64,000 bases of DNA from Oscheius tipulae (taxonomy: Eukaryota; Nematoda; Chromadorea; Rhabditida; Rhabditidae), in contig JASJZH010000003.1 in NCBI GenBank assembly GCA_037178975.1, forward strand, positions 8,742,001-8,806,000. Direction: 5' to 3'. The notes under the pieces are model-generated. The model was not told the DNA's origin and ran no database searches. It saw only the letters and a program-made list of their open reading frames with translations. Below, one piece after another: positions 44,632 to 56,857 of the stretch. The first letter of the stretch is position 1. The number at the start of each line of letters is the position of its first letter. Made by a program: the position numbers and the translations under genes.

Positions 44632-47600
44632 TCAGGCCACATTGCTCTGGTTTTCCGTCAGCTGACGCTCGAGTTCCTGAAGGCTCATGGGGCGCGTGCC
44701 GGGCGGGGCTCCGTTCTGAAATAAAGGGAGGTTTAGGCTTGAAAAATATGGGGAAACGGACCGGAATATTGCGTTCAATCTCTTCCAGACTCATTGGGCG
44801 TGCGGAGGGTGGGAAGCCGGGGGCACCGTTCTGAAAAATGGACTGCTGGATGGGGTAGAAGAGGTATTAGAGTTATTCAAGAGATTTGTGCTATCTTTTG
44901 CGATATTTATTTGCTCTACCTGAAACCTTTCTAGAAAAAAAAGTTACAATAATGGCTAGTAAATCGTAGTGTTTTATCGCAACGCTGGGACCATGTATAT
45001 CAAAAAATGATTAGACGTTTAGACGCGTACGCAAATGCCTTTTTTTAAAGACACTTATAGAGTCGAAAAGAGAACTCTCGAAATTCTAAGATTCGACTGA
45101 AAGTGGGGCTAAGTTTTCCAAATATCCTTTCTTTAATTTTGTTCTAATCTTGTCAACGATATTACTAAATAGAAATTCTTTAAGAGCGAATAGACACAGG
45201 CAGTTCCGCTAAGAGACATCACAATATGTGAACAACTAAATAGTCGTCTTTATGATTCATTTGAGCCTGCTTTGCCTTTTAACGATATCAGTCATCAGTT
45301 TTATAACTTCGCCAACTGGATGACCATGTACAGCTACTGTAGCCATAATAATCTGTTGCTCCAAAACAGGCGACTATTTAGTTCAATGCTATTTCCAAAT
45401 CAGATAGCAAACATGTCATATTGCTACAATTTTGCTCCTAATTTCCCTCAAGCTTTCTGCGACCATTCCAAGCTACTTTTCCCTAGAAAAAAAAACTAGC
45501 TCAAAACTGGCATAACAAGACTCAAAAATAGAGCCTACCGAACGACTAGGAGAATCAGAAGAACCGGTGAACTGGGAGGGCTGAACTCCTGCAGCCGTCA
45601 GGAGCTTCTCCAGCGGGGTCTGAATCGATCCGACCTAGAATTTTTTTCTCATTTTTTCATACAAAAAATACTGAAAACATACCAAAGGGTCCGAATTACC
45701 ATTGGCACGTCTCTCTCCCTCCAGGCCGTTCTGCTGTTGCTGTTGTTGCTGCTGTTGGTAGGCCATCAGCTTGATCATGGCCTGCTGCTGCTGAAGCTGC
45801 TGATGCCTGTGCAGGTAGGCTGCCCGCTGCATCTGTTGCACCTGGGCCTGAGCCAACAGGGCGTTCATCTGCGGCGACGAGGCTGCCTGTAGTCCAGGTG
45901 TAGCAGGTGGTGCTCCTGCTGATGGAGGTACGGCTCCGCCGGGTCTCACGGCGGCCAAGGAGAATCCGTCTGAAATTGGACGCGTTTTTTTCCTTATCGT
46001 CTGAATGTGAACAAGACGAAAGAGGCACAAGAAAAGTTCCAAGAGATTCCTGAAGTTCCCGAGCTCAGTTTCCTCGGATATTTTCAAGTTTGGGAGGTGG
46101 CACAGCCGGTAAGATTGTCAACCGTCAAGCAGAGCATCACGAGTTCGATTCCTACCGGGCCAAAAGTTTTTTTTTATGGATTGACGCGAAAGTATATAAT
46201 GAACCTATAGAAGACGAGATCGGGGCCTCCTGGCACAAAATGCGCTAAAAAAGGACTGGTGGGGCGAGGTTCCCGCGCTAGTGGTTAGTGTATTAAACGA
46301 TATCATTTTGTGTCGTTTTTACCTAGAAAAAGCCGCGTATGGATATGGTATTTTTGATAGATTTACACATACACATACATGACCTTAGTATCTGGCTACT
46401 TGTCATGAAATCTTTAGGGCCAGGATACTGGTCTGCTGTTAACTTTTGGTATTTTATGCAGAACTTCATGCCTTCAACGACTAGCTCGAGAAATGATTAT
46501 TCAGCCCGACTATAAACTTCTAAAGATGTTTCGCTCGAGTTTCATGAACAGATAAACAAGTTTCGGTTATCTAGTCTGGGAATCGAATCCGACCCCTATG
46601 CGCTGTAGTCAGAGCGCTAACCGATTGAGCCACGAGGATAAAAGCAAAAAACTACGTCAAAACCCACTCTGCATCGCGCTCATCAACGCGTTGTACTGCT
46701 GCTGCATCTGCTGCTTCTTCAGAGCCTCGGCCTGTCTCATCTCCTCGTCGCTATCCCGTTCCTTTTCCATTTTCTCCATCTGAGGAACACTAGATCTGTT
46801 CATGTGACGTTGAACCGAAGCCGGAATCATGGCCGGGCGCGGAGCTTGCATCTGAAATTTGTAGAATTTTCAAATTTCCTCCAAAAACCGGTCTTTTTAA
46901 TTTTCCTGCAAAAAACATACCTTAGCCTGCTGTGCAGCCTGCATATTATTGACCATGAGGGCCTGGATCTGCTGGTGTCGGGCCAAAACGTTGCGCATCA
47001 GCTCCTTGTGCATGCGTTCGACTGAAAAATAGTCATTTTTGGAGCCTAAATAAAAAACTAACGCTGCTGTGGTGGTAGCTGATGAACGCCGCCGGGGTAA
47101 ACCTGCTGGAGCTGCATGTTGAGCAAATGGGTGGCTTGAGCGGCGATGATATGATCAGCTGAAAAAGGTTTTTTTTTGAGTCGCTCAAACGATTTTAGGC
47201 CGTCGCGCGCAATAATTCAGTGGCTAGAGCGCTGGACTATAATTCTGAGCGATCCGGGTTCGACCTGTCCCCGTCGATATTTTTGACGAGCAGAGGCTAA
47301 ACACAAAACTTTTCAAACATGTGAATTTGCTCAAATCGGTGTGTAATTTTGGCCGCGAACGTTTGAGATATGTACAACTTTTGGTGAATCGACACTACTG
47401 GACGAGGTATAAAAGCGGAGAAAAACGTATATTCACGGCCAGGTTTAGCCTGATATCGGCCTGTTTTTGATTGAAAACCAAAATTTTAAAGCCATCAACT
47501 CACGAGGAATTTGCGGCACACCGGGTATCGGGTAGCCTGGCGGAAGTGACTGAGCTGGACGCTGAAGAGGCGGACTCTCGGCTCCTTCTTCCTGCTGACG

Positions 47601-50146
47601 GGCGACCCTGTGCAGCTTCTGGAGGAGCTGAGCCTGTGCTTGCGGGTCTTGCAGAACACTGCCGCCTTTTCCGCCATCTGAGGACATCCTGGGCTGCTGT
47701 TGGTGGAAGAATTTCGAGACGTCGCCTTCACCTCCATTATCCGTTATTTGTGGCATGTAGGTCCTCTCGAGATCCTCGAGACGCATCGGACGAAGATTCT
47801 GGACATTTCTTTGGACACTCTGAAGCGTAAAAATGGTTGACACTTTGGTAAAAAGGGGGAACAAACCTGCGGCGAGACATTGCCAGTAGAACTGTGTGAG
47901 AAGAGCTTGGACAGTGTCGGATTCGAGGCAATCTCACCGGCCACGGACATCGGCTCGTGCTGGTGCATATTCTCCTTGGCACTATCCTCTCCACCCGGAT
48001 TCCTGCTGAAGAATTTGCTCATTCGGCTGCCGACCAAGCCAGAGCCAGCCTGACCAGAGGATTGTGGAGCCTAAACTTTGTTTTTATGAGAAAAACGAAG
48101 GGAACGTACGGTAGAAGCTTTCGAGACGGAAGGAAAGTTCGAGAGGCCGAGAATGGCAGCCAGCTCGGCGTCCGTGTCCGGCAGAGCCATTGGCATCTCG
48201 TCGCCGTTACCATGAACGTCGGATTCTGGAAAAATTAGTGGAATTAGCTTTCGAGCTCCTTGGAACTACGGGACCCACAAACCTTTCTAGATGATCGAGA
48301 TTCCCGAGTGGATAGAGCTAGTAACTGGAGAGTTTGATGGATAACAGGACATTTTCTAGACGATCTATGGGAGCCTTATTTTAGGTTCCTTAAGACTAGC
48401 CCGTTGTGATTCGGCCTAGTTTCGGACCAATTATATAAAACTTCGATCTTTGAAAGTTGGTAGGGCAACCGTACCCTGATTAATTCGCTAGGTATCAAGA
48501 TTGCTCAAGTGTACTAGACAGCCAGTTTTGGCTGCATGAATGAAAAACAGCCTACCTGAAGCATGATTGCGGGAAGAGGGACGCGATCCCGACTGACTTC
48601 CTCCTCTTGTAGTTTTTGGTTTCATCTCGGCAGTCTTGGTCTTCTTCTTGCCCTTGGCCGGCTCCTCGAAGCCCTTCAGCTCGATCATATCGTCTATTGT
48701 GGTCGGATCGTCGGCCCACTCGGGCAGCTTCTCGCCACGCTCGTCACAGCCCCTAAAAAGTGCCAATTTCTAGGCTAAAATCAGCAAAAAAGTACCTATA
48801 ACTACGAGCCGGGATGAATTTGCCGGTAGCGGAAAACGAGCCATTTTGGCGCTCCTTTCCCTCCACCGTTTTCCAGGTGGTAGGGCGACCGGTCTTGTCC
48901 ACGGCGGCCGCAGCCGTCTTTTGCTGGAAAGTGAGGAAATTGTGTAAAACAAGTGTAATGGAAACTCACGAAGGGCAACTTGAAGTCGTTTCCTTTGGTG
49001 CTGCTGAACTTTTCCATGCTGCTCGTGCTGGCGGTCCGCCATTTGGATCCGGCGGCAGCGAAAAGGCTGAAAATCGGTTGTTTATTCGGAAAACCAAGTC
49101 TGGAATGACAGGAGCCATTATATTCCGAAGACAGAAGAGAGCCCTTACCAGCGTTTTCAAAATGTTTCAGCACGAAAAAAGTAAAGAATTTGTCCGCAAA
49201 TAGCTGCTCCGGCACTTACGAATCAGAAATAAGGGTACTTTGCTTTAATTGCAAAAGACGCGAATCCGTGTCTTTCGCGTCGAAAGCCGGGGTCATAAGA
49301 CTTTAGAGAAGGTTATGGACGAATACGGTTCGCGTTTTGACAAGAAAAGGGAGCATTTCTAGGGCTTGAACATACTTTCTAACCCGGAAAGATTCACAAA
49401 TTTGCTAGCTTAGCGAAAAAAAACTGGTCAAGAGGGCCTAAAAAGGGCGGCAAATCCGGGCCTTAAATGATAATTTCAATAATTTCGACACTCACAAGTC
49501 TTGTCAGTCTATTTCAGTCCTTTGTTACCACGGTTTAAAGTCGACAAAAGAGCGTAAACTTAAAAGACAAATACAACTAGGGCCTGATCCGGGCCCGAAA
49601 TTTCAGGCCAGGGTCCGGCTTGATGACGGCTTTTTCAAATTCCGGCTGAAACTGGCGCCAAAAAAAAAAAAAAATCCTACGCTTTGGTATTGTCGATAGT
49701 GTTCCAGCCTTCTTCCTTGACCGAGAGCGGATAAACCTCCTTCTCCTTTTTCTCATCGGGCGGAGCCCTGCATCCGCTCGAGAAGCCGCGTCTCTGTGGT
49801 GACAGACCGGCATTCTCGTCGCAGTCTGCTCTCAGCGCATCCTGTAGTTTCTTGTTTGCGGGCCTGTTCTTGATGCCCTCGACCTCCCAGCGATGTTCGA
49901 GCCATTTGAAGGGCGAAAATTTTCCGTCGTCGCTAAAAATCCTGCATTTTTTGACATAAAAAATAGTAAGGACCCGTCAAAATCTGTGGAGAGAATATCC
50001 GGCCGTGTGACACTCAACGGGACCGTCCTCAGTCGCATCATCTCGTCGCGGTCGTAGCGAAAGACGTTGTCCGGAACTCTCGGGACGGAGGCCTGTTCCA
50101 GCAGCTCCGAGACGAGCGGGATTACCTTTTCCGTATCCTCAGCCAT
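44632..50146 (-). CDS. 4E-T-like eIF4E-binding translational repressor
   Basis: The ATG at 50146 starts MAEDTEKVIPLVSELLEQAS. A candidate eIF4E-binding motif YDRDEMM follows at about residue 30, then KFSPFKWLEHRWEVEG. A later exon has LPEWADDPTTIDDMIELKGF (near 48700), which matches the conserved PEW...IEL.GF block of 4E-T. Further on are SRMSKFFSR (near 48010), a long glutamine-rich region with poly-Q (near 45750), and two short exons near the end, each encoding RPMSL(E/Q)E(I/L)ER; the stop is at 44632. 4E-T proteins bind eIF4E and carry it into P-bodies, repressing and stabilising mRNAs; the nematode member acts in the germline. At least twelve exons are spread over 5.5 kb. Introns hold tRNA-like pieces. 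Exon borders around 47.2-46.6 kb were not all determined. Confidence 0.8.
46093..46163 (+). other. tRNA-like sequence
   Basis: An A-box-like GTGGCACAGCCGGTAAG is followed after about 35 nt by a B-box-like GAGTTCGATTCC. The stems do not pair well, so it is probably a tRNA-derived fragment rather than a gene. It is in a 4E-T-gene intron. Confidence 0.35.
46566..46640 (-). pseudogene. tRNA-like pseudogene
   Basis: The minus strand reads GTGGCTCAATCGGTTAGCGC (D-arm and A box) and GGATTCGATTCC (T-arm, B box). The anticodon stem has mismatches or an 8-nt loop, so no confident anticodon can be assigned. It lies in a 4E-T-gene intron. Confidence 0.45.
47205..47275 (+). pseudogene. tRNA-like pseudogene
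   Basis: ATTCAGTGGCTAGAGCGCTG (A-box type) and CCGGGTTCGACC (B box) are spaced as in a tRNA, with a CTATAAT loop. The acceptor stem is not complementary. It lies in a 4E-T-gene intron. Confidence 0.4.
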
Positions 50147-50149
50147 TTT

Positions 50150-51851
50150 TATGTGGATTTTGTAACTAAAAAAATGTATAAATAAGAGGAAGAAGATATG
50201 ATTTGTGAGGAAAAAATACGATTTTTATGGTAGAAAAGTGAACACGCGGTTTCATAACAAATAAGGCCGAGAAAACTTACACAATAGTTTTTTTTTCTGG
50301 TTATCGGGCAGCTAAAAGTCGCTTTCCGTCCATATTTTGGAGGAAAAGACGGAAAAAAACCGTGCTCTGCAACTGCTAAAAGCTCTAAACGAACTCTAGA
50401 GGCATATTTGCTCCGTAAATTCCCTCCAAATTGATAATGGGGAGCTTTTAAATCATTATTTCATACTTTTAGGTCTAATTTCCTAAAAAATGACTGAAAA
50501 ATTGTGTTCTATATCTGCCAAAAGCTCTAAACACAGACTGGAGGCATAGTTCCCCTGCAAATTCCCTCCAAATTGACAGCGAGGGGATCTCAAGCTATTG
50601 TATTATACTTTTAAGTTTAATTTTTTAAAAGACTGCATAATTGTGTTCTACACTTGCCAAAGGCTCCAAACAAAGACTGGAGCACCATTTCAGCAACAAA
50701 TCCCTTTTTTGAGTCCAAATTGGCAGGGAGGGACTTCTCAAACATCTCCTCCGTACTTTTACCTGCTAGCTTGCGTTACTCTACTAAATTTTTTCATTAA
50801 AATGACAAAAAAACGCCGGAATTTGAAGAAAAATGGAAGAAGAGGAAGTTCACGTCAGTTGAATCCAAATCTGGTCGGCGGACTCTCTCTCCCCTTCTCC
50901 CGGAGCCCGTTGGTTACGGTAATTGGTGCAGAACGGGTGTGCGCGTACACCCTGCGTCCGGCCGAAACCCGGGAATTGGAAATTTTAGGCCTTTTCCGAT
51001 TCTTTCCAGTCCAAATCGGCCGATTTTCCCATATTTTTTGCCGTTTTTCTTCACGAAATTGATGATAAGTAGTACCTATACCTCCCTAGGTTCCTCATAA
51101 GGCTTTCTTCACGTTATTTGACAGGAAATGAAGGTAAATATGGTTAAGGTTGCCCTAAAAAGGATAGAACGATTTCAAGTTTTTTTTCTATCTTTTGTCT
51201 TGCTCTTTTTCTCATTTTGTTCACAAAATCAATCAGCACTGGTGGCTCAAGCTCCCTCTATCCCTTCTTAGGCGTTTTCTCCGTTATCTGTGAAAGAATT
51301 GACTAGAATAGTCTAAAACTTGATCCTAAGAATGCTTTATAGGTCCTAAGTCTTTCCTTTAGCTATTTTTTTTTCTCAGTTTTTGCTCCTTAGAACTGAC
51401 ACGAGCCGATGTAGGGAAGTTCCTAATCGGGTGAAAATGAGAGTGAAAAAGCCTAACAGTGGTCTGTTACTGTTCTACAGCCTATTATGCTGCTCCATGG
51501 CTGAAATCTCTCCATGTTTGTGGCTTTCTGTTTATCGAGTACTTTCCCATACGCCGTGAAGACTCAAAATATTTAGTGACTTTGAAAATTACTAAAAGAA
51601 AAAAAGTGCTGACAAAATCCCCCTTGCTGTATATGTTTTCATGACAATAACAGTCCTAGAATCGAATCTTCCTTCCTTTACTTTTCAGTGTCCGGATTTA
51701 ATACCTGTCTTTTCTCTCAGTTACTGAGCTCCCTTTGAGCCGTTTTGCAGTGATGTAATTGTTTGCAAACTGCCAATCTTGACTCTTTAACTCCTTTCTT
51801 TCAATTTTCTTCTTCACAAACCGATTTTCAGCTTGGATCACACCGCTAACC
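50150..51851. repeat. Intergenic region with three diverged copies of a 140-bp tandem repeat
   Basis: Units begin at 50363, 50503 and 50642, each with a (T)GTxCT..A.(C)TGC(C/T)AAA(A/G)GCTC(T/C)AAAC start and a downstream AAATTCCCTCCAAATTG block in the first two. The array runs to about 50770. The remaining 1.1 kb up to the eS1 gene shows no exon. The region separates the divergent 4E-T-like and eS1 genes and must contain both promoters. Confidence 0.7.
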
Positions 51852-52705
51852 ATGGCGGTCGGAAAGAACAACAATAAAATGGGCAAGAAGGGAGGAAAGA
51901 AGAAGGCCGTGGATCCGTTCTCCCGCAAGGAGTGGTACGACATCAAGGCCCCCTCCATGTTCACCAAGCGCCAAGTCGGCAAGACCCTCATCAACAGGAC
52001 CCAGGGAACTAAGATTGCCTCGGAAGGACTGAAGGGACGCGTCTTCGAGGTCTCGCTCGGTGATCTCAACGACTCCGAGGCCGACTTCAGAAAGTTCAAG
52101 CTGATTGCTGAGGATGTGCAGGGAAAGAACGTGCTCACCAACTTCCACGCCATGTCTATGACCCGCGACAAGCTCTGTTCCATTGTCAAGAAGTGGCACG
52201 TCAGTTTTAGCCCTTTTCGCCTTTGAAAATGCAATTTTAGACCCTTGTCGAGGCTAACGCTGCCGTCAAGACCACCGATGGCTACCTCCTCCGCGTCTTT
52301 TGCATCGGTTTCACGCGGAAGAGCCCCAACCAGGTTAAGAAGACCTGCTACACCAAGTCCTCCAAAGTCCGTGCCATTCGTGCCCGCATGGTCGAGCTCA
52401 TCCAGAAGGAGGTTCGTTTTCCCCGCCCAATTTTTGTACGGATTTTTCGGTTCTAGGTCTCTGGCTGTGACCTGAAGGAGGTCTGTGCCAAGCTCATCCC
52501 CGATTCCATTGGAAAAGACATCGAGAAGGCCTGCCAATCCCTCTATCCTCTCCAAGACGTCTACATCCGCAAGGTGAAGATCGTCAAGAAGCCCCGTTTC
52601 GATATTGGCCGATTGATGGACCTCCATGGAGACTCTGCTACCGTCGGCGGCGAGAAGATCGACAGACCCGACGAATATGAGCCTCCTGTCCAAGAGGAGG
52701 TTTAA
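51852..52705 (+). CDS. rps-1: 40S ribosomal protein eS1 (S3A)
   Basis: Three exons (51852-52199, 52241-52411, 52457-52705) join in frame to 255 residues, close to the usual length of about 260. The protein starts [20 protein letters not shown] and includes [28 protein letters not shown] and the conserved C-terminal [11 protein letters not shown]. It is a structural protein of the small ribosomal subunit near the mRNA exit. Introns are 41 and 45 nt. A TTTTCAG lies 20 nt before the ATG in a pyrimidine-rich context. Codon choice favours C-ending codons, as expected for a highly expressed gene. A fragment of its exon 2 is duplicated inside a fumarase intron at 55.6 kb. The symbol is the nematode name for this family. 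Confidence 0.97.
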
Positions 52706-53879
52706 AGACTCACATGTTTGTTATTTTTGTCGTGTCGCGATAAATTCTTGTTATGGATCTGTAAGAAGTGATCTCATCTAGGTTTTTATCGCTTCAAAAG
52801 AATGTAGTTCATAAACTTGGAAAGTAGCCTTTGGATGGCTGTGAGGCCTGGACGATATTCGGCGTCGACGAATGCTGATAGAAATAAAGCTTCCCGTTCG
52901 ACCGATTTGATGCTTGAAAGCTGAAATATCTTGATCCGACTTCATTTTACACTTTTTTTTTATCGGAAAATCTTTACTCTCAGCCATTTTCAAAGTTCCC
53001 TACTGTTTTTGAGACTATATTATAGCTAGAAATGAGTGAGTCAAACTTTTCCGATTACTTCGTCTTCTTCACTTGGTGTATGCTCGAAATCAAGTCTCTC
53101 CACAGAACAAAACCTCCGAACTCAGCTCACATTCTCAAAGCAGATCCTCTCACAAAAATCCTGATTGTCATTTCTCGTTTTCGCTTCCCCCGAAGACGCT
53201 GTTTCTCGTTTGACTCCTTTTCAAGCCACACTGAGCAAAAATTCCAAACTTCTAACTATCAGAAATAATTAACCAAAGACATACAATAAAACGAGTTTGT
53301 ACCAGATATACCAAATGTCCTCTGAAAAAAATCTAGCTAAACGGATTATTTCCGTGTTATCCATTGCGCATGACTGCTAGAGGCCTCAAAATCTATCCAC
53401 AGATTCTTCAAAGCACTAGGTTTTCGCAGATTGTGGACATTGTTCTTTATTTTTTCTTTTCAAAATCACTAAGCCGATAAACCCTCGCTCTTCCCTCTCC
53501 CCTTCCCCTCTTCCAATGTTTGTTCATATGACAAATGAAATATCTATCTATCTATCTATTGTTTTCGATAAAATTATGGAGTCTCCTACATGTGCGAAAA
53601 AGAAACGGCGGTCGTCTGAAAAGGAGAAGTGGGAAAAGCGCAGTGCGGGAGAGATCTTTTAAATTAATCGTAAAAGGAGCTTGTCAGGCAGTGCATTGGG
53701 GTCAAGTGAAGACTTATGAAGTGATCGTCGATACTACAAAAGTTGAATGCATTCAGAACGAAAGCGGTGGCTAGCACGCACTTGTTATTTCTCCCTCCCC
53801 GGCTCTTCTAACAGCAGATTGTAACTGGCAAGGAAGCAAACATTTGCACTTCTTTATTAACGAAAATCACGTCTACAAT
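52706..53879. other. Intergenic between eS1 and fumarase
   Basis: AATAAA at 52882-52887 may be the eS1 poly(A) signal. A (TATC)n tract lies at 53542-53560. AATAAA on the minus strand at about 53855-53860 suits the fumarase gene, whose 3' end converges on this region. No exon recognised. Confidence 0.5.
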
Positions 53880-56451
53880 CTACTTGGGGCCGAGCATGTC
53901 CTCCGGACGGACCCACTGATCGAACTGGTCAGCGTTCAAAATGCCCAGCTTGATGGCCTCCTCCTTGAGCGTCGTTCCATTCTTGTGGGCCGTCTTGGCA
54001 ATTTTGGCCGCGTTGTCGTAGCCGATATGAGGATTCAGGGCGGTGACGAGCATCAGCGATTCGCGCATAATCTTGGCAATGTTGTCACGATTGGCTACCG
54101 TGCCGTCGATGCAGTGCTCGGCGAAGGAGACGGCCGAATCGGCCAGGATCCTTGTCGATTGGAGCACATTCCGGACAATTACCGGCTTGAAGACATTCAG
54201 CTCAAAGTGACCATTGGAGCCTCCGACAGAGACGGCGACCTAAAAGTTGGAAGGTTTTGAGTCCAAAATTTTGTCATGATAAATTAATACGTTGGGTGGA
54301 AAAATAGCGATTTTAATATTTGCACAAATAGCCTAATGGCTAAGAGCGGAGCGAACTGAGACCGAAAGAACCTGGTTTCGACCCCGGACGCTAAAATATG
54401 AGTTTTCAACATGGCTCAGACAGTAAAAGGTCGAACTTGGAGGTAGACGACCCGGGTTCGATCCCCGTGAGCTACATAATTCTATAACAAGCTTTTTTTA
54501 GAAGAACAAATTATGGAAAAGGTTTTTAAGGTGGGATTTTGACACGATTACAACCATGTGCATCAAAAAGAGCAAATTCTCACCTGATTTCCAATGACTT
54601 GAGCGGCGACCATGGTGATGGCCTCGCACTGGGTCGGATTAACCTTGCCCGGCATAATGGAGCTGCCGGGCTCGTTCTCAGGCAGGCTCAGCTCCCCCAA
54701 GCCGCATCTGTGAATCGGAGGGTATAGGGTCTTTCAGGGCAAAGAACATACCTGGGTCCGGATCCAAGGAAGCGAATATCATTGGCGATCTTCATGAACG
54801 AGACGGCCAGCACATTCAGAGCTCCATGGACCTCGACAAGGGCATCATGAGCGGCCAGGGCCTCGAATTTGTTCGGGGCCGTCTCGAAGGGGAGCCCTGT
54901 CAGGTCCGATACTTTCCTACAAGTTATTTTTATGAGGTTGTAAACTAGAAACGGCTTACTTGGCTACTTTTTCGGCGAATCCTTTGCGCGTGTTGAGCCC
55001 CGTTCCGACAGCTGTGCCTCCGGCTGCGAGCTGGTAGAGTCGGGGCAGGGTGGCTTCGACACGGGCGATTCCGTTCTCGACCTGAGTGACGTAAGCGGAG
55101 AACTCCTGGCCCAGAGTCAGCGGGACGGCATCCTGGGTGTGGGTGCGGCCAATCTTCACGATATCCTTGAACTCTTCGGCCTTGGCGGCAAGAGAGTTTC
55201 GGAGCTGCTTTAGCGCCGGCAGGAGTCTGTTGTTGATCTGGAAATGAGCAGCTGAGAAGAAGAATTTCGTGTGCAAAAAGCCTCCTTTTAGCTTACTCAA
55301 GCAAAAACTATTTTAACGAAGGGAATTGGATAACAATAAGGTTTCTGAGAGAAGCTATGGAATAGAGACTCAGTTTTGAGCCTAGAATTGATCTATTTTT
55401 AAAGTGGACCGCTTAAATTCTTAAGAAAATCTATGCGGTTGGCGAAAAGAAATTGCCAGCTTCGGATATTTGACATGGGAAAAGCCAGATTTCCGAACAA
55501 CAGTACATCTAATTTTGGGGGAGAGACAGCTGATGGGATAGACTGCGAAAAGCGGCAGATTATGTTCTGGTTATGCTTCTTCTGGATGAGCTCGACCATG
55601 GTTGGGACTCTTCCGTGTGAAACCGATGCAAAAGACGCGGAGGAGGTAGCTGTCGGTGGTATTCTTGACAAACATACCTCTCTTCCGACAGCAATGTGCA
55701 TTGCAGTGGGGAAGGTGTCGTTGCTGGACTGGCTCATGTTGACGTGGTCGTTGGGATGGACGGGCTTCTTCGATCCGAGCTCACCGCCCAGGATTTCAAT
55801 GGCTCTAAATATCTTATCAGGGCTGAACCAAAATAAAAACCTGTTGGAGATGACCTCGTTGACATTCATGTTGGACTGGGTGCCGGAGCCGGTCTGCCAG
55901 ATGACGAGAGGGAAATGGTCGTCCAGTTTGCCGTTGACGACCTCATCGGCGGCCTGGGAAATAGCGTCGGCCAGCTTGTTGTCCAATCCGTATTCTGTGT
56001 TGACCTGTGTTTAGTTTTTTGACAGAAAGAGGGAAAAATTTACCAGTGCAGCCGCCTTTTTCAGGATTCCGAAGGCATGGATGACGGGGAGGGGCATGCG
56101 CTCCTCGGGGCCGCCTATCTTGAAGTTCATCGTTGATCTAAAGCTCTTTTTATTGTATTTTAGAGGAAATCATGTACTAACCTCATCGTCTGGGCTCCAT
56201 AGTAGCGATCGGCAGGGACCTCGAGCTCTCCAAATGTGTCACGCTCTTTGCGGAACTATAATTGGGGGATTACTAGTGGTTTTTTAGTGAAGATCAGGTC
56301 CTATTTATACCCTCTAACGGCTATTCATCAGGACATCCACCCCAGAAAACCCAAAGGATGAACAAACCTTGGCCATCAGTGAAGCAGAAGCGGAAAATTC
56401 GCGAGAGACAAGAGTTGAACCGCGAGGAAGGAGCGATCGAGCGGCTAGCAT
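53880..56451 (-). CDS. fum-1: Fumarate hydratase class II, mitochondrial
   Basis: The ATG at 56451, two bases after TATTTGCAG, gives [20 protein letters not shown], an arginine/serine-rich mitochondrial targeting sequence. Exons then encode [85 protein letters not shown], and the fumarase signature [16 protein letters not shown] (near 54640). They end [15 protein letters not shown]...GPK with a stop at 53880. It hydrates fumarate to malate in the citric acid cycle. All signature and substrate-binding motifs are present and the frame is intact. Two introns are unusual: one holds a piece of the eS1 gene and one holds tRNA-like sequences. The symbol is the nematode name for this enzyme. Confidence 0.95.
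54326..54476 (+). pseudogene. Two adjacent tRNA-like sequences in a fumarase intron
   Basis: The first (54326-54395) has AGCCTAATGGCTAAGAGC and GGTTTCGACCCC. The second (54408-54476) has ATGGCTCAGACAGTAAAAGG and CCGGGTTCGATCCCC with a GAGCTAC end. Both have B-box consensus but poor acceptor pairing. They lie head to tail, antisense to fumarase. Confidence 0.4.
55565..55675 (-). pseudogene. eS1 (RPS3A) exon 2 fragment inside a fumarase intron
   Basis: On the minus strand the words CTACCTCCTCCGCGTCTTTTGCATCGGTTTCAC (part), GGAAGAG and TCCCAACCA, then ATGGTCGAGCTCATCCAGAAG, match eS1 exon 2 at 52279-52410 almost perfectly. About 60 bp between the two blocks are deleted. It therefore retains exon sequence only and cannot code for eS1. 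It lies directly next to the donor of a fumarase exon (GRE|gtatgt near 55677), antisense to the parental gene 3.2 kb away. Confidence 0.85.
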
Positions 56452-56857
56452 GCCTGCAAATAGAGACCGTGGCAATGGCAGAGAGTCCAGAGGGGGGAGC
56501 ACCGGCGAAAACTGACAGCAAGTAATCGCGCGGACGATACCGCAACAGAAAACAACCCAAAAATGACGAAAATTGATTCTTTTTTCAACTTCTACAACAA
56601 AAACTACTCACAAGCAGTTCTAGTAAGTTTGGGTTGAAAACAAGACTGGATACAAAAAATACATGTTTAGCTGGAGGTGAAAATGTTTAGTATAGTCTGC
56701 TCAAGAAAACAAACCCAATTTCAAACTCCCGCGCATACATTTTTTGACTTACAAAAGGGAAGCCGTATCAAATCGGGGGTCTAGCTGTGGCTACAACTCT
56801 TTGGAATGTGAAATAAGTGAATTTGGGATGTACAATAGACAAAAAGGGGTAAAAAAA

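Noticed and set aside
45272-45499. 75-codon plus-strand ORF
   Set aside because: It lies in an intron of the 4E-T-like gene, antisense, with no recognisable features.
50598-51062. 154-codon plus-strand ORF upstream of eS1
   Set aside because: It starts inside the 140-bp tandem repeat and has no domain or exon signals.
51698-52693. 331-codon minus-strand ORF over eS1
   Set aside because: A shadow of the strongly codon-biased eS1 gene; the plus-strand protein is unmistakable.
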